Below, one piece after another: positions 53,901 through 62,101 of a stretch of 64,000 bases of DNA. The notes below the pieces were generated by a model. That model searched no databases. It saw only the letters and a program-made list of their open reading frames with translations, and had not been told where the DNA came from. Source of the stretch: Tabrizicola aquatica (GTDB lineage Bacteria > Pseudomonadota > Alphaproteobacteria > Rhodobacterales > Rhodobacteraceae); the NCBI RefSeq assembly GCF_002900975.1, contig NZ_PJON01000002.1, positions 248,001 to 312,000 on the forward strand, read 5' to 3'. The position numbers were made by a program, and so were the translations under genes. The stretch's first letter is position 1. Every line of letters begins with the position of its first letter.

Positions 53901-54658
53901 TGGCAAAGCCGGAACTGACGATCACGGACGGGGCGGGCGGGCTGCAGGTCCGCAGCTTGCGCAAAAGCTACAAGAAGCGCCCGGTGATCCGCGACGTCAG
54001 TCTGGACCTGCGCCGGGGCGAGGTGGTGGCGCTTCTGGGGCCGAACGGTTCGGGCAAGACGACCTGCTTTTACTCCATCGCCGGGCTGGTGACGCCCGAG
54101 GGCGGGCAGGTTCTGATCGATGGCAAGGATGTGACCGCCCTGCCGATGTACCGCCGCGCGCGGTTGGGGATCGGCTATCTGCCGCAAGAGGTGTCGATCT
54201 TTCGCGGGTTGTCGGTCGAGGACAACATCCTGGCCGTGCTGGAAATCGCCGTCCCCGACCGTCACAAGCGGCGTGAGCGGCTGGAAGAGCTGCTAAGCGA
54301 GTTTTCGATCACCCATCTGCGGCGGACCCCGGCGCTGGCACTGTCGGGCGGTGAGCGGCGGCGGGTCGAAATCGCGCGCTGTCTGGCGGCGGACCCGAAG
54401 TATCTGCTGCTGGACGAGCCCTTTGCCGGCGTCGATCCGATCGCGGTGGGGGAAATCCGCCATTTGGTGCATGACCTGAAAAGCCGCGGGATCGGTGTGC
54501 TGATCACCGACCACAACGTCCGCGAGACGCTGGATATCGTCGATCGGGCCTATATCCTGCACGACGGCAAGGTGTTGATGAGCGGCACGACAGACGAGGT
54601 CGTGCGGGACGAGACCGTGCGCCGCGTCTATCTGGGCGAGAACTTTCGGATCATTTGA
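53900..54658 (+). CDS. lptB: LPS export ABC ATPase LptB
   Basis: 252 residues from the ATG at 53900. Walker A GPNGSGKTT near residue 48, LSGGERRRVEIARCLA as signature, and LLLDEPFAGVDPIAV as Walker B. GIGYLPQEVSIFRGLSVEDN is the LptB-specific stretch. It powers LPS extraction with LptFG (not here). In many proteobacteria rpoN follows, but here hpf does. Confidence 0.95.
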   Translation: MAKPELTITDGAGGLQVRSLRKSYKKRPVIRDVSLDLRRGEVVALLGPNGSGKTTCFYSIAGLVTPEGGQVLIDGKDVTALPMYRRARLGIGYLPQEVSIFRGLSVEDNILAVLEIAVPDRHKRRERLEELLSEFSITHLRRTPALALSGGERRRVEIARCLAADPKYLLLDEPFAGVDPIAVGEIRHLVHDLKSRGIGVLITDHNVRETLDIVDRAYILHDGKVLMSGTTDEVVRDETVRRVYLGENFRII

Positions 54659-54868
54659 GACGAGCCATCGACTCGGTTGACAACCGGGGGTGGGCTGACG
54701 CCAAATGCCTGTAATGCGTTCGTCATTTGCCCCTGTTCGGACCCGTGCTGCCGCCAAGTCTTTCGCCGGCCGTCCTTGCGTGACGCAACGTTCTTTCCAT
54801 CTCTTGTGTAGGGGATCGGCGGGTTCGGACTGACCGAACCGCGCTGGAAGCATGTGAAAGGAGAGGCC

Positions 54869-55444
54869 ATGCGCTATCAGATCAGTGGGAAACAGATCGA
54901 CGTCGGTGAGGCTCTTCAAACCCATGTGAAGGCCGAGATGGGCGAGGTGGTCGAGAAGTACGCCCAGCGTCCGACCGAATGCATCGTGGTTTTTTCCCGC
55001 GTGGCGCATGAATTTGTCTGCGAGGCGGTGATTCACCTGTCCACCGGCCTGACCGCCCAGGCCAAGGGCCACGCGACCGAGATCTACGCGGCCTTCGAAA
55101 GCGCGCGCGAGAAGATGGACAAGCAGCTGCGGCGCTATAAACGGCGGATCAGGAACCATCACAACCACCGCACGGCACCGGTTGAATTCGGCGGGGCGTC
55201 CTCGTATATCCTCGCCGCGTCCGAGGAGACCGAGGATGTGGAGGCCGACACGCTTCAGCCCGTGGTGATCGCCGAGATGGAGACGAAGATTCCTTCGATC
55301 ACCGTCGGCGAGGCCGTGATGCAGCTGGAGCTTGCCGGGCATCGCATGCTGGTCTTTCGGAACGAAGGTCATGGGGGCGTGAACGTGGTGTACCGTCGCG
55401 ACGACGGGAACATCGGCTGGATCGACCCGCGAAACAGCAGGTAA
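54869..55444 (+). CDS. hpf: ribosome hibernation promoting factor, long form
   Basis: 191 residues from the ATG at 54869 with GGAGAG upstream. The N-terminal Hpf/YfiA domain (about residues 1-100) is MRYQISGKQIDVGEALQTHV. The C-terminal dimerisation domain (about 130-191) has IVREK-like KIPSITVGEAVMQLELAGH and ends WIDPRN. The long form dimerises ribosomes alone. A promoter in 54659-54868 is likely (210 bp without a gene), but no boxes were assigned. Confidence 0.93.
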   Translation: MRYQISGKQIDVGEALQTHVKAEMGEVVEKYAQRPTECIVVFSRVAHEFVCEAVIHLSTGLTAQAKGHATEIYAAFESAREKMDKQLRRYKRRIRNHHNHRTAPVEFGGASSYILAASEETEDVEADTLQPVVIAEMETKIPSITVGEAVMQLELAGHRMLVFRNEGHGGVNVVYRRDDGNIGWIDPRNSR

Positions 55445-55477
55445 GGCGCCAACGTGGCGCGGGAACACAGCCCTACG

Positions 55478-55942
55478 ATGGAACTTTCCAAGCTACTCGT
55501 GCCAGCCGCCGTCAAGGTGGTGGGGCAGTTCACCTCGAAGAAGCGGCTGTTCCAGGAGTTGGGCGAGATCGCGGCGCAGGCCTACGGGATGTCGGCGGCG
55601 GTGGCCATCGACGGCCTGCAGGAACGTGAGACCCTGGGGCCGACCGGTGTGGGGCATGGCATCGCCTTGCCCCACGCAAGGCTGGAGGATCTGAAGGGCA
55701 TCGTCGGCGTGTTCGTCCGGCTGGAGAAGCCGCTGGACTATGACAGCGTCGACCGGCAGCCGGTGGACCTGGTCTTCGGCCTCTTCGCCCCCAAGGATGG
55801 CGGGGTGGACCATCTGAAGGCGCTGGCCCTGGTCAGCCGGACGATGCGGGACCAGGGGGTCGTGGCGAAGCTGCGGGCCAACAGCGACCCGGCGAAGCTG
55901 TATGCGATCCTGACCGAGGCGCGGGCGCCGCAGGCGGCCTGA
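55478..55942 (+). CDS. ptsN: PTS IIA-like nitrogen regulatory protein PtsN
   Basis: 154 residues from the ATG at 55478 (MELSKLLVPAAVKV), where homology begins; an upstream GTG at 55454 is also possible. The phosphorylated His is in GHGIALPHARL, flanked by TGVGHG. It is an EIIA(Ntr) protein that regulates by binding other proteins, such as K+ transport or stress kinases. The gene directly after hpf follows the conserved hpf-ptsN order. A 15-bp palindrome follows the stop. Confidence 0.92.
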   Translation: MELSKLLVPAAVKVVGQFTSKKRLFQELGEIAAQAYGMSAAVAIDGLQERETLGPTGVGHGIALPHARLEDLKGIVGVFVRLEKPLDYDSVDRQPVDLVFGLFAPKDGGVDHLKALALVSRTMRDQGVVAKLRANSDPAKLYAILTEARAPQAA

Positions 55943-55944
55943 TC

Positions 55945-55959
55945 TGTCCACGGTGGACA
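55945..55959. repeat. 15-bp palindrome TGTCCACGGTGGACA, copy 2
   Basis: Identical to copy 1, and starts 3 bp after the ptsN stop. The perfect dyad could bind a dimeric protein or act as a 3' hairpin. Confidence 0.65.
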
Positions 55960-56001
55960 GATGGGCGTTTGCGTTGACCTTCAAGACGTTAGCTGTTTTC
56001 A

Positions 56002-56016
56002 TTAGGGTGGTGTTAA
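56002..56016 (+). promoter_or_regulatory. CtrA-like box upstream of the ompA-like gene
   Basis: TTAG-N7-TTAA, seven of eight consensus positions, 32 bp before the ATG at 56048. It is the third CtrA-like site in the window. Confidence 0.5.
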
Positions 56017-56047
56017 CTTCTTGCCTGGCAGCCAGGAGGAGAAAGCC

Positions 56048-56932
56048 ATGCTGAAACGCGCCGTTCTTGTCCTGACCCTTGCCGCCCTGCCCGCCCAGGC
56101 GCAGATGCTGGAGGTCGAGCCCTATGCCGGGTCCGAGGAACGCCAGGGCGACCGGATCGAGGAAGCCTTTGGCACAAGCCAGCGCGTGACGGGCTTCGCC
56201 GATGGCGCGGTGCTGGCCGAGCCATTCGAAGGCCGCGTGTCGCTGCGCCGCTATGAAAACCCGCCAGAGAAATCGACGCTGGAAATCCTGGAAAACTATC
56301 GGCAGGCGCTGGAGGCGGAGGGGCTGGTCATCGACTGGACCTGCACCAGCCGGAGCGAATGCGGCAACCAGAGCGATGGCGGCTGGCGCGGGCGGAACGG
56401 GATGAACCTGGGGATCGGCAGCGATGTGCGCTATCTGACCGGGACAATGACCTTTGAGGGCGCGGTGGTGCATGTCTCGGTCGGGGTCGAGACGAAGAAC
56501 CACTACGTCCAGGTGCTGCAAGCCGATGCGATGGCAACCGGCCAGGTCACGGTGACGGATGCCGAAGCGATGGCCGCCGCGATTGACGCCGAAGGGCGGA
56601 TCGCGCTGGACAACATCTATTTCGATTTCGGCAGCGCGCTCCTGCTGCCCGAGTCGGACGCGGCGCTGTCCGAGATCGGCCGCCTTCTGGCGGATCGCCC
56701 GGACCTTCAGGTGTATGTCGTCGGCCATACCGACAGCGTCGGCACCCTGGAGGCCAATCTGGCCCTGTCGCGCGACCGGGCACAGGCGGTCGTCACGGCG
56801 CTGGAGACCCGCTTTGCCGTCGCGGGCGGTCGCGCGGTTCCGGCCGGTGTCGGACCGCTGGCGCCGGTGGCGTCGAACGGCACGGACGCGGGGCGGGCAC
56901 TGAACCGGCGGGTTGAGATCGTCGCCCGTTGA
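56048..56932 (+). CDS. OmpA-family outer-membrane/periplasmic protein
   Basis: 294 residues from the ATG at 56048, with AGGAGGAG before it. The signal peptide MLKRAVLVLTLAALPAQAQ (19 residues) is clear. The middle (about 20-170) has no recognised domain. The C-terminal OmpA/MotB peptidoglycan-binding domain (about 190-294) has IYFDFGSALLLPESD, VVGHTDSVGTLEANLALSRD and NRRVEIV. It probably tethers the outer membrane to the wall. Confidence 0.9.
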   Translation: MLKRAVLVLTLAALPAQAQMLEVEPYAGSEERQGDRIEEAFGTSQRVTGFADGAVLAEPFEGRVSLRRYENPPEKSTLEILENYRQALEAEGLVIDWTCTSRSECGNQSDGGWRGRNGMNLGIGSDVRYLTGTMTFEGAVVHVSVGVETKNHYVQVLQADAMATGQVTVTDAEAMAAAIDAEGRIALDNIYFDFGSALLLPESDAALSEIGRLLADRPDLQVYVVGHTDSVGTLEANLALSRDRAQAVVTALETRFAVAGGRAVPAGVGPLAPVASNGTDAGRALNRRVEIVAR

Positions 56933-56941
56933 AGCGGCGGC

Positions 56942-58339
56942 TTAATCCCGCCAACGGGTGAAGCCAAAGCCGGTGTAGTCGCGGGCATAGGCCGCCTCGG
57001 TCGCGGTTTCCAGGCTTTCGTCCCAGATTGCGGCCAGCGCCTGCGCGGCATTGTCTGCCGGGGGTGGAGGGGGCGCGTCCACGCCAACCTCGGCCGCCAG
57101 GAAGGCCAGGGCCTGGGGCAGACGATCCTCGCGGATCACGAGGTCGAGGGGGTGGAACCCGGCGAAGCCCTGCACGATCGCGCTTTGGCTGGCCCAGTTC
57201 GGATCAACCCGGTTGCCGGTCTGGCCAAGGGTCGCAAGACGGCAATAGGTCAGGAACACCTGGAACGCCTCACGCTCGGCCTGCGGGTCGGCGAAGGGCT
57301 GGCCGGGGTCGGGCAGCCGGGCCTTGTAGGCGCGGATCAGGACGCGGCGCTGGTCGGCCAGTTGGCCCGAGACGATCTTTTCCCGAAAGGCGACATGGGC
57401 GCGCAAGAGGGGGTGGCGGACCACAGTAAAGGCGCGATGGCCGGGATGGTCGCGCTTCCACTGGCGCAGCGTGCGGTGGTCGAAACCATCGACCAACCCG
57501 CCAAGGCCCGAAAGCCAGTTGCGCACGGCGGCATCTGGGCCGGAACGGACCGGGAAAAACAGCAGCGGCGCGGCGTCGGCCGCGACCACATGCGGGATGG
57601 CGGCGGCGCGGCGCGGCTCGAACACCGGAGAGCGGGAAAGGGCGAACAGGTCGGCGCGGGCCACGGCGGCGACCAGGTCCTGCGGATTTTCCAGCTTGTC
57701 TTCCAGCGGTTCGGGGTTCTGCTTTTTCAGCGTGTCATCCACCGCCTTCAGCCGCCCTTCCACCCCAAGGAAGGCGGCAAGGCCGTTCAGCACCTCGACC
57801 GAGGCGAGGTCTTCGTAATCCAGCACAAAGGCGGTCTGGCCCAGGGTTTGCAGGGTGTTCAGAATGCGCAGCTGGAAATCCTGCGCGGCGGCCAGATGTT
57901 CGCGGAAGCTGTCCTCGTCAAAGCGGGCCTTGGCGGATTTCAGGCGTTTGGCATCGGTCAGCTTCCACTGGCCGGTCGTGCGGGCGATCTGCCAGCTGAC
58001 ATAGCTGTCGACCGGGTTGCGGGTCAGCACGATCTTGGCACAGGCCGGATCGGCCAGCACCAGGTCCAGCACCCGGGGGTCGTGGTCGTGAAAGAAGCGA
58101 AAGCCGGCCAGACCGGGTGTCTCGGTCCGCAGCTTGCGCAGCAGCGGTTTCGGGTTCGCCTCACGCGCGTCGAGGGTGATCCCGAAGAGTTCGGTCACGT
58201 CCTTCTTGCCGATGAAATGGGGATTGAACACCTCGCCATGGCCGGTGACGCCAGGGAGGGCGTTCAGGTTCGCCTCAAGGAAGTTCGAGCCGGTGCGCAT
58301 GCCGGCCAGGATGACGAAGCTGTTGAAACGGGCGCTCAT
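56942..58339 (-). CDS. sulfotransferase with internally repeated domain
   Basis: 465 residues. The N-terminal half has the PAPS 5'-phosphosulfate loop VILAGMRTGSNFLEAN (residues about 9-24) and the 3'-phosphate region KIVLTRNPVDSYVSW (about 124-138). The C-terminal half has a second copy-like arrangement with VRSGPDAAVRNWL and AFTVVRHPLLRAHVAF (near residue 335), with a degenerate first loop. It probably sulfates a surface sugar made by the adjacent glycosyltransferases. Its start touches the stop region of the Core-2-like gene upstream. Confidence 0.82.
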   Translation of the reverse strand: MSARFNSFVILAGMRTGSNFLEANLNALPGVTGHGEVFNPHFIGKKDVTELFGITLDAREANPKPLLRKLRTETPGLAGFRFFHDHDPRVLDLVLADPACAKIVLTRNPVDSYVSWQIARTTGQWKLTDAKRLKSAKARFDEDSFREHLAAAQDFQLRILNTLQTLGQTAFVLDYEDLASVEVLNGLAAFLGVEGRLKAVDDTLKKQNPEPLEDKLENPQDLVAAVARADLFALSRSPVFEPRRAAAIPHVVAADAAPLLFFPVRSGPDAAVRNWLSGLGGLVDGFDHRTLRQWKRDHPGHRAFTVVRHPLLRAHVAFREKIVSGQLADQRRVLIRAYKARLPDPGQPFADPQAEREAFQVFLTYCRLATLGQTGNRVDPNWASQSAIVQGFAGFHPLDLVIREDRLPQALAFLAAEVGVDAPPPPPADNAAQALAAIWDESLETATEAAYARDYTGFGFTRWRD

Positions 58340-60009
58340 CAGGTCAGGTTCTTTTCGGCGTTGTCGAAGTTGGCGGGGAAGTCACCCATCATCACCGGGT
58401 GCATCCCCTGGTTCCGCAGATCCTGCAGGAAGGCGCCAAAGCCGCCCAGCGGCACAAGTTGCGGCATGTCGGCCGGACGGTGCTGACCGCGCGGGTTCAG
58501 GTCGTCCAAGAGTTGCAGCAAGGGCTCGGCCGGGTTCTCCACGAATTCGGCCAGGGACCAGATCCGGGTCAGCGCCTTGGTGTCGGGGTGGTCGAAGCGG
58601 GCAATGAGGTCGGATTCGATCTTTTGCAGGCGCGCCGCCTCGGCCCGGATTTCGGGGAAGGGGCGGTTCGAGCGCCAGAGCGGCACGGCGAAAGCGCCCG
58701 AGATGATGAAGGCGCGCGCGTTTGGATCGCCCGCGATGAAGCTTGCGATATCCTGCACATCGCCGGGGCCGAAGTGGAAGCACTGGGTTTCGCCCCGGGT
58801 GTTCCAGACCAGGTTGGTAAGGAAGCTGCGCGGATTATAGTCGCGCAGGCTGGCGCTGTCGGACAGGCCGCCCTTGTAGACACGCTCGTCATCGGCAAAG
58901 CGCACGCGGTCGGGGGCGAAGAGATGGCCGTGGACGCGGACACCGGCATTGCGGGTCAGCCAGGGGTGAAAGTCCTGGAACAGCTCGTCAAAGCCCTGGA
59001 ACAGGCCATAGGGCCCGGCCGAGAGGTTGCCGCCCCGGCGCGCGGTGGGAAAGCGGCTTTGCATGAACAGACCGGGGCGGCCCTTGATCCGCCGCTCGAC
59101 CGCCTTGGCGAACAGGCGGTTGATCTTGGCTGGGTTCGGCGCAAGGCGCGTGGGCGCGGCGGCATCGGTCAGGAAGGTGCGATACAGCAGGTCGGCCTGG
59201 GGCCATATCTTGCGGGCGACATAGGCCTCGGACTGGCGGAGAAGGTGCAGGTGGTCGTCGTAGAACACATGCGGGCGGCCCTGGAAGTCGAACTTGCACA
59301 GGGTCAGCGAGCGGCTTTCGATCTTGGTGGACACCGTGCGGACCAGGGTCTGGAAATAGCTTTCGTCGGGAATCCAGACGCGGCGGAAATAGCGGTCGTG
59401 GCGCGGCCGGTCGGGATGGGCGAGGATCGCCTGCAACGAGCGGCGGGTGAGGCACCACCACTGGCTGCCCAGATGCGGCACGATGCCGTCGGGGATGCGG
59501 CGCTGGAAGCCGATCTTGCGCTGAAGCCTGACATAGCCGTCAAACAGCCGGCGCTGCTTTTTCCACGAGAAGGGAAAGCGGAGGGTGAAACGTTCCTGGT
59601 TCAGGCCGCCGACGGTCCAGCCGACGTCGGCGGTGGTGACGCTTTCGATGAAATCGGTGTCGGGATGGGCGGCAAGGTGGGCGGCAAGCTCGGCCACGGG
59701 GCGGATCGGCAGGCAGGCGCCCGAGGCGAGAAGGACATGGGTGATGTCGGGAAAGCCGTCCAGAAGCTGGGTTGCGGCCAGGTTGGTCGCCCGAACCAGG
59801 CTAAATGTGCCCCATTCGCAGGCGATCCGGGCCGAAAAGCGGACTGCGGGAAGGTCGGCCAGGGCCGAGGCCAACCGGTCGCGGTCGCGGTCGGGCACGC
59901 GGCGATCAAGGTGGATGACCACGGGACAGCCCGCCTGGGCCCAGTGGCGTGCGACCTGGGCCGCGCGATCCAGCGCGGTGTGGCACAGCATGACGACGCC
60001 GAAGCTCAC
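58339..60009 (-). CDS. Core-2/I-branching-type glycosyltransferase
   Basis: 556 residues from a GTG at 60009, which overlaps the stop of the glycosyltransferase upstream as GTGA; the longer frame to 60087 is rejected. VSFGVVMLCHTALDRAAQV begins the family 14 fold, followed by HVLLASGACLPIRPVAELAA (the DxxP-less family region), HLGSQWWCLTRRSLQAIL and VWIPDESYFQTLV. The last is the typical acidic PDE active-site region. The C-terminal 250 residues are extra and lack a known domain. This family with the long C-terminus is common in Rhodobacteraceae. Confidence 0.83.
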   Translation of the reverse strand: MSFGVVMLCHTALDRAAQVARHWAQAGCPVVIHLDRRVPDRDRDRLASALADLPAVRFSARIACEWGTFSLVRATNLAATQLLDGFPDITHVLLASGACLPIRPVAELAAHLAAHPDTDFIESVTTADVGWTVGGLNQERFTLRFPFSWKKQRRLFDGYVRLQRKIGFQRRIPDGIVPHLGSQWWCLTRRSLQAILAHPDRPRHDRYFRRVWIPDESYFQTLVRTVSTKIESRSLTLCKFDFQGRPHVFYDDHLHLLRQSEAYVARKIWPQADLLYRTFLTDAAAPTRLAPNPAKINRLFAKAVERRIKGRPGLFMQSRFPTARRGGNLSAGPYGLFQGFDELFQDFHPWLTRNAGVRVHGHLFAPDRVRFADDERVYKGGLSDSASLRDYNPRSFLTNLVWNTRGETQCFHFGPGDVQDIASFIAGDPNARAFIISGAFAVPLWRSNRPFPEIRAEAARLQKIESDLIARFDHPDTKALTRIWSLAEFVENPAEPLLQLLDDLNPRGQHRPADMPQLVPLGGFGAFLQDLRNQGMHPVMMGDFPANFDNAEKNLT

Positions 60010-61016
60010 GCCCAGTTTCCTTTCGACATCAGGCCCAGGATTTCGAGCTGACGCCAGTTGATATACTTCTCGCTGCGGGGGCACCACAGGTCGCGTTCGC
60101 GGCTAAGCCCTTCCTGGTAGGCGCGGTATTCGTGGCTTTCGGCATAGTGCTGGCCACGGCGCATCTCTTCCTCGGCCTTGGCGGCGAAGGTGTCGAGGAA
60201 CTTGGCGTGGAGAAGGCAGCCCGAAGGTTTCTCGCCGCCCCCGTCGTCATAGGTCAGGTTCAACCCGCGCGGCAAAAGCATGTGGGTCGAGGAGACATAG
60301 GCGTAAGAGCGACGCCACTTGACCAGGGGGATCTTGTTCAGCGCCGGCGCGCGATAGGGGTTGTCGGCAAAGAACAGGCGGGCGCGGGGGCCGCCCTGAA
60401 TCCAGAGGTTCAACAGTGGCCAGCTGCGGGTGGTCGTATAGTTGCCGCTGTCGAAATACTGCGCGATCTCGAACGGATTTTGCCCCTCGTAGTAGGGCTG
60501 CTCGTGCATGGCGCCCTTGGGATACATGTCCAGCAGCATAGAGGAGAAGGCCCGGTTGCCGGCGCTGTCCAGCCAGTCGGTCAGGGCGCGCAGGGGGCGG
60601 GTTTCGCAGAACGGGTAGACCAGAAACTCGTCCACATCGACGGTCAGACACCAGTTCCCGCTGCCATATCGGCGCAGAAGGTGCATGATCCAGTCCATGC
60701 CAAAGCGCGACTGCTTGTAGCCCGCGTCGGTTTCCCACAGCGAGACGTCGGGTTGGTCGGCCAGATATTCCCGCGTGCCATCGGTCGAGCCGTTGTCGAC
60801 GACCAGGAAGTGATCGACGCCAAGCTTGCGGTAGTAATCCAGGAAAAAGGGCAGCCGGACCCGTTCGTTGCGCATGGTCGAGAACAGAAGGATCGGCTGG
60901 CGCCGCAGGCCCTGCATCCGCTGGGTGACCGGAACAAGCTGCCGCCGCTTGCGAAAGGCACGCCACAGCAGGCGCTTGCGCTGCAATCGAAGGCGGTAGA
61001 TCGACATCAGGCGCAT
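60006..61016 (-). CDS. glycosyltransferase family 2-like, tandem copy A
   Basis: 336 residues from the ATG at 61016. It is homologous to the gene directly upstream (about half of the residues identical over the core): HFLVVDNGSTDGTREYL, then WCLTVDVDEFLVYPF, a DVDEF metal-binding site, and YDDGGGEKPSGCLLHAKFL. It is an inverting-type sugar transferase on the cytoplasmic side. The acceptor is unknown; the neighbourhood points to surface polysaccharide. The start is 10 bp after the stop of copy B. Confidence 0.85.
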   Translation of the reverse strand: MRLMSIYRLRLQRKRLLWRAFRKRRQLVPVTQRMQGLRRQPILLFSTMRNERVRLPFFLDYYRKLGVDHFLVVDNGSTDGTREYLADQPDVSLWETDAGYKQSRFGMDWIMHLLRRYGSGNWCLTVDVDEFLVYPFCETRPLRALTDWLDSAGNRAFSSMLLDMYPKGAMHEQPYYEGQNPFEIAQYFDSGNYTTTRSWPLLNLWIQGGPRARLFFADNPYRAPALNKIPLVKWRRSYAYVSSTHMLLPRGLNLTYDDGGGEKPSGCLLHAKFLDTFAAKAEEEMRRGQHYAESHEYRAYQEGLSRERDLWCPRSEKYINWRQLEILGLMSKGNWA

Positions 61017-61026
61017 GACGAACCAC

Positions 61027-62088
61027 TCATACCCAACCACCGCGCGACATGAGGCCAAGGGCCTCAAGCTGGCGCCAGCCGGTGTAGCGGGAGGAGGCCG
61101 GCGTGTGCAACACCGGGTCCTGCGTCAGGCGGTCATAGTAGCTGGCATAGTGCGCGCCATCGGCGAAATGTTCGCCGCGCACCTTTTCCTCGGCCGAGCG
61201 TTCGACGATGCCGGGCAGGAACTTGGTGTGCAAGAGGACGCCCGAGGTCAACTCTCCGCCATCGGTGGCGTAGACCTGGTTCAGGCGCGGAGGTAGCAGC
61301 GCGTGGGTCGAGTTCACATAGGCATAGCGCCAGTGCCAGCGGACCAGCGGGATCTTGTTCAGCGTTGGCGCGCGGCGCGGGGTCTGAGCAAAGAAGGCCC
61401 GCGCCCTTGCACCGCCCTGAATCCAGAGGTTGCGCATCCGGGGCTGGACCTGGACCTGGTAGTTGCCGGCATCGAACCATTGCAGGACCTGGGCCGGGTC
61501 CTGGCCCGGCGCGTATTGGGCCTGCGAGACCGGGCCATCGGGGTAAAGGTCCACGGTCAGCGCGCCAAGGCTGGGCTGGCCCTGCCGGTCCAGCCAGTCG
61601 GTCAGGGCGGGCAGCGGTCGGGTCTGCCAATGCGGGTAGACCAGAATTTCATCGGCATCGAGCGTCAGGCACCAGTGGCCATGACCGTGGCGCATCAGAA
61701 GCCAGGTCAGCCAGTCCATCCCGAAGCGTGACGCCTTGTAGCTGGCCCCGGTCTGCCAGAGCGAAACATCGGGTTGGTCGCGCAGTAACTGCGGGGTGGC
61801 GTCGGTGCTGGCATTGTCCACGACCAGAAAGTGCCGCACGCCAAGCTTGCGGTGATGGCCCAGCAGGAACGGCAGGCGCTGCGCCTCGTTCCGCAGGCAA
61901 AGGAAGCACAGGATATCGCCGCGCCGGATTGCAGCCGTCCGGTCGGCAACCGGGGTCAACTGGCGGCGGCGGCGGAAAGCGCGGGCCAAAAGCAGGCGTC
62001 GGCGGGTGCGCAGGCGGTAGGCCTGCCACAAGGCGGCAAGGCTTACCTCGGAGTCGCGCAGGTCGCCGATTGGCCAAGCGGATGACAC
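61027..62088 (-). CDS. glycosyltransferase family 2-like, tandem copy B
   Basis: 353 residues from a GTG at 62088; a longer frame to 62136 would overlap galU. HFLVVDNASTDATPQLL and WCLTLDADEILVYPH (DADEI site) match copy A, with RYAYVNSTHALLPPRLNQVY near the C-terminus. The two genes are clear tandem paralogues and likely add successive or alternative sugars. galU lies 13 bp upstream and supplies UDP-glucose. The choice of start is uncertain. Confidence 0.83.
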   Translation of the reverse strand: MSSAWPIGDLRDSEVSLAALWQAYRLRTRRRLLLARAFRRRRQLTPVADRTAAIRRGDILCFLCLRNEAQRLPFLLGHHRKLGVRHFLVVDNASTDATPQLLRDQPDVSLWQTGASYKASRFGMDWLTWLLMRHGHGHWCLTLDADEILVYPHWQTRPLPALTDWLDRQGQPSLGALTVDLYPDGPVSQAQYAPGQDPAQVLQWFDAGNYQVQVQPRMRNLWIQGGARARAFFAQTPRRAPTLNKIPLVRWHWRYAYVNSTHALLPPRLNQVYATDGGELTSGVLLHTKFLPGIVERSAEEKVRGEHFADGAHYASYYDRLTQDPVLHTPASSRYTGWRQLEALGLMSRGGWV

Positions 62089-62101
62089 GCGCGCGCCAAT
62101 C

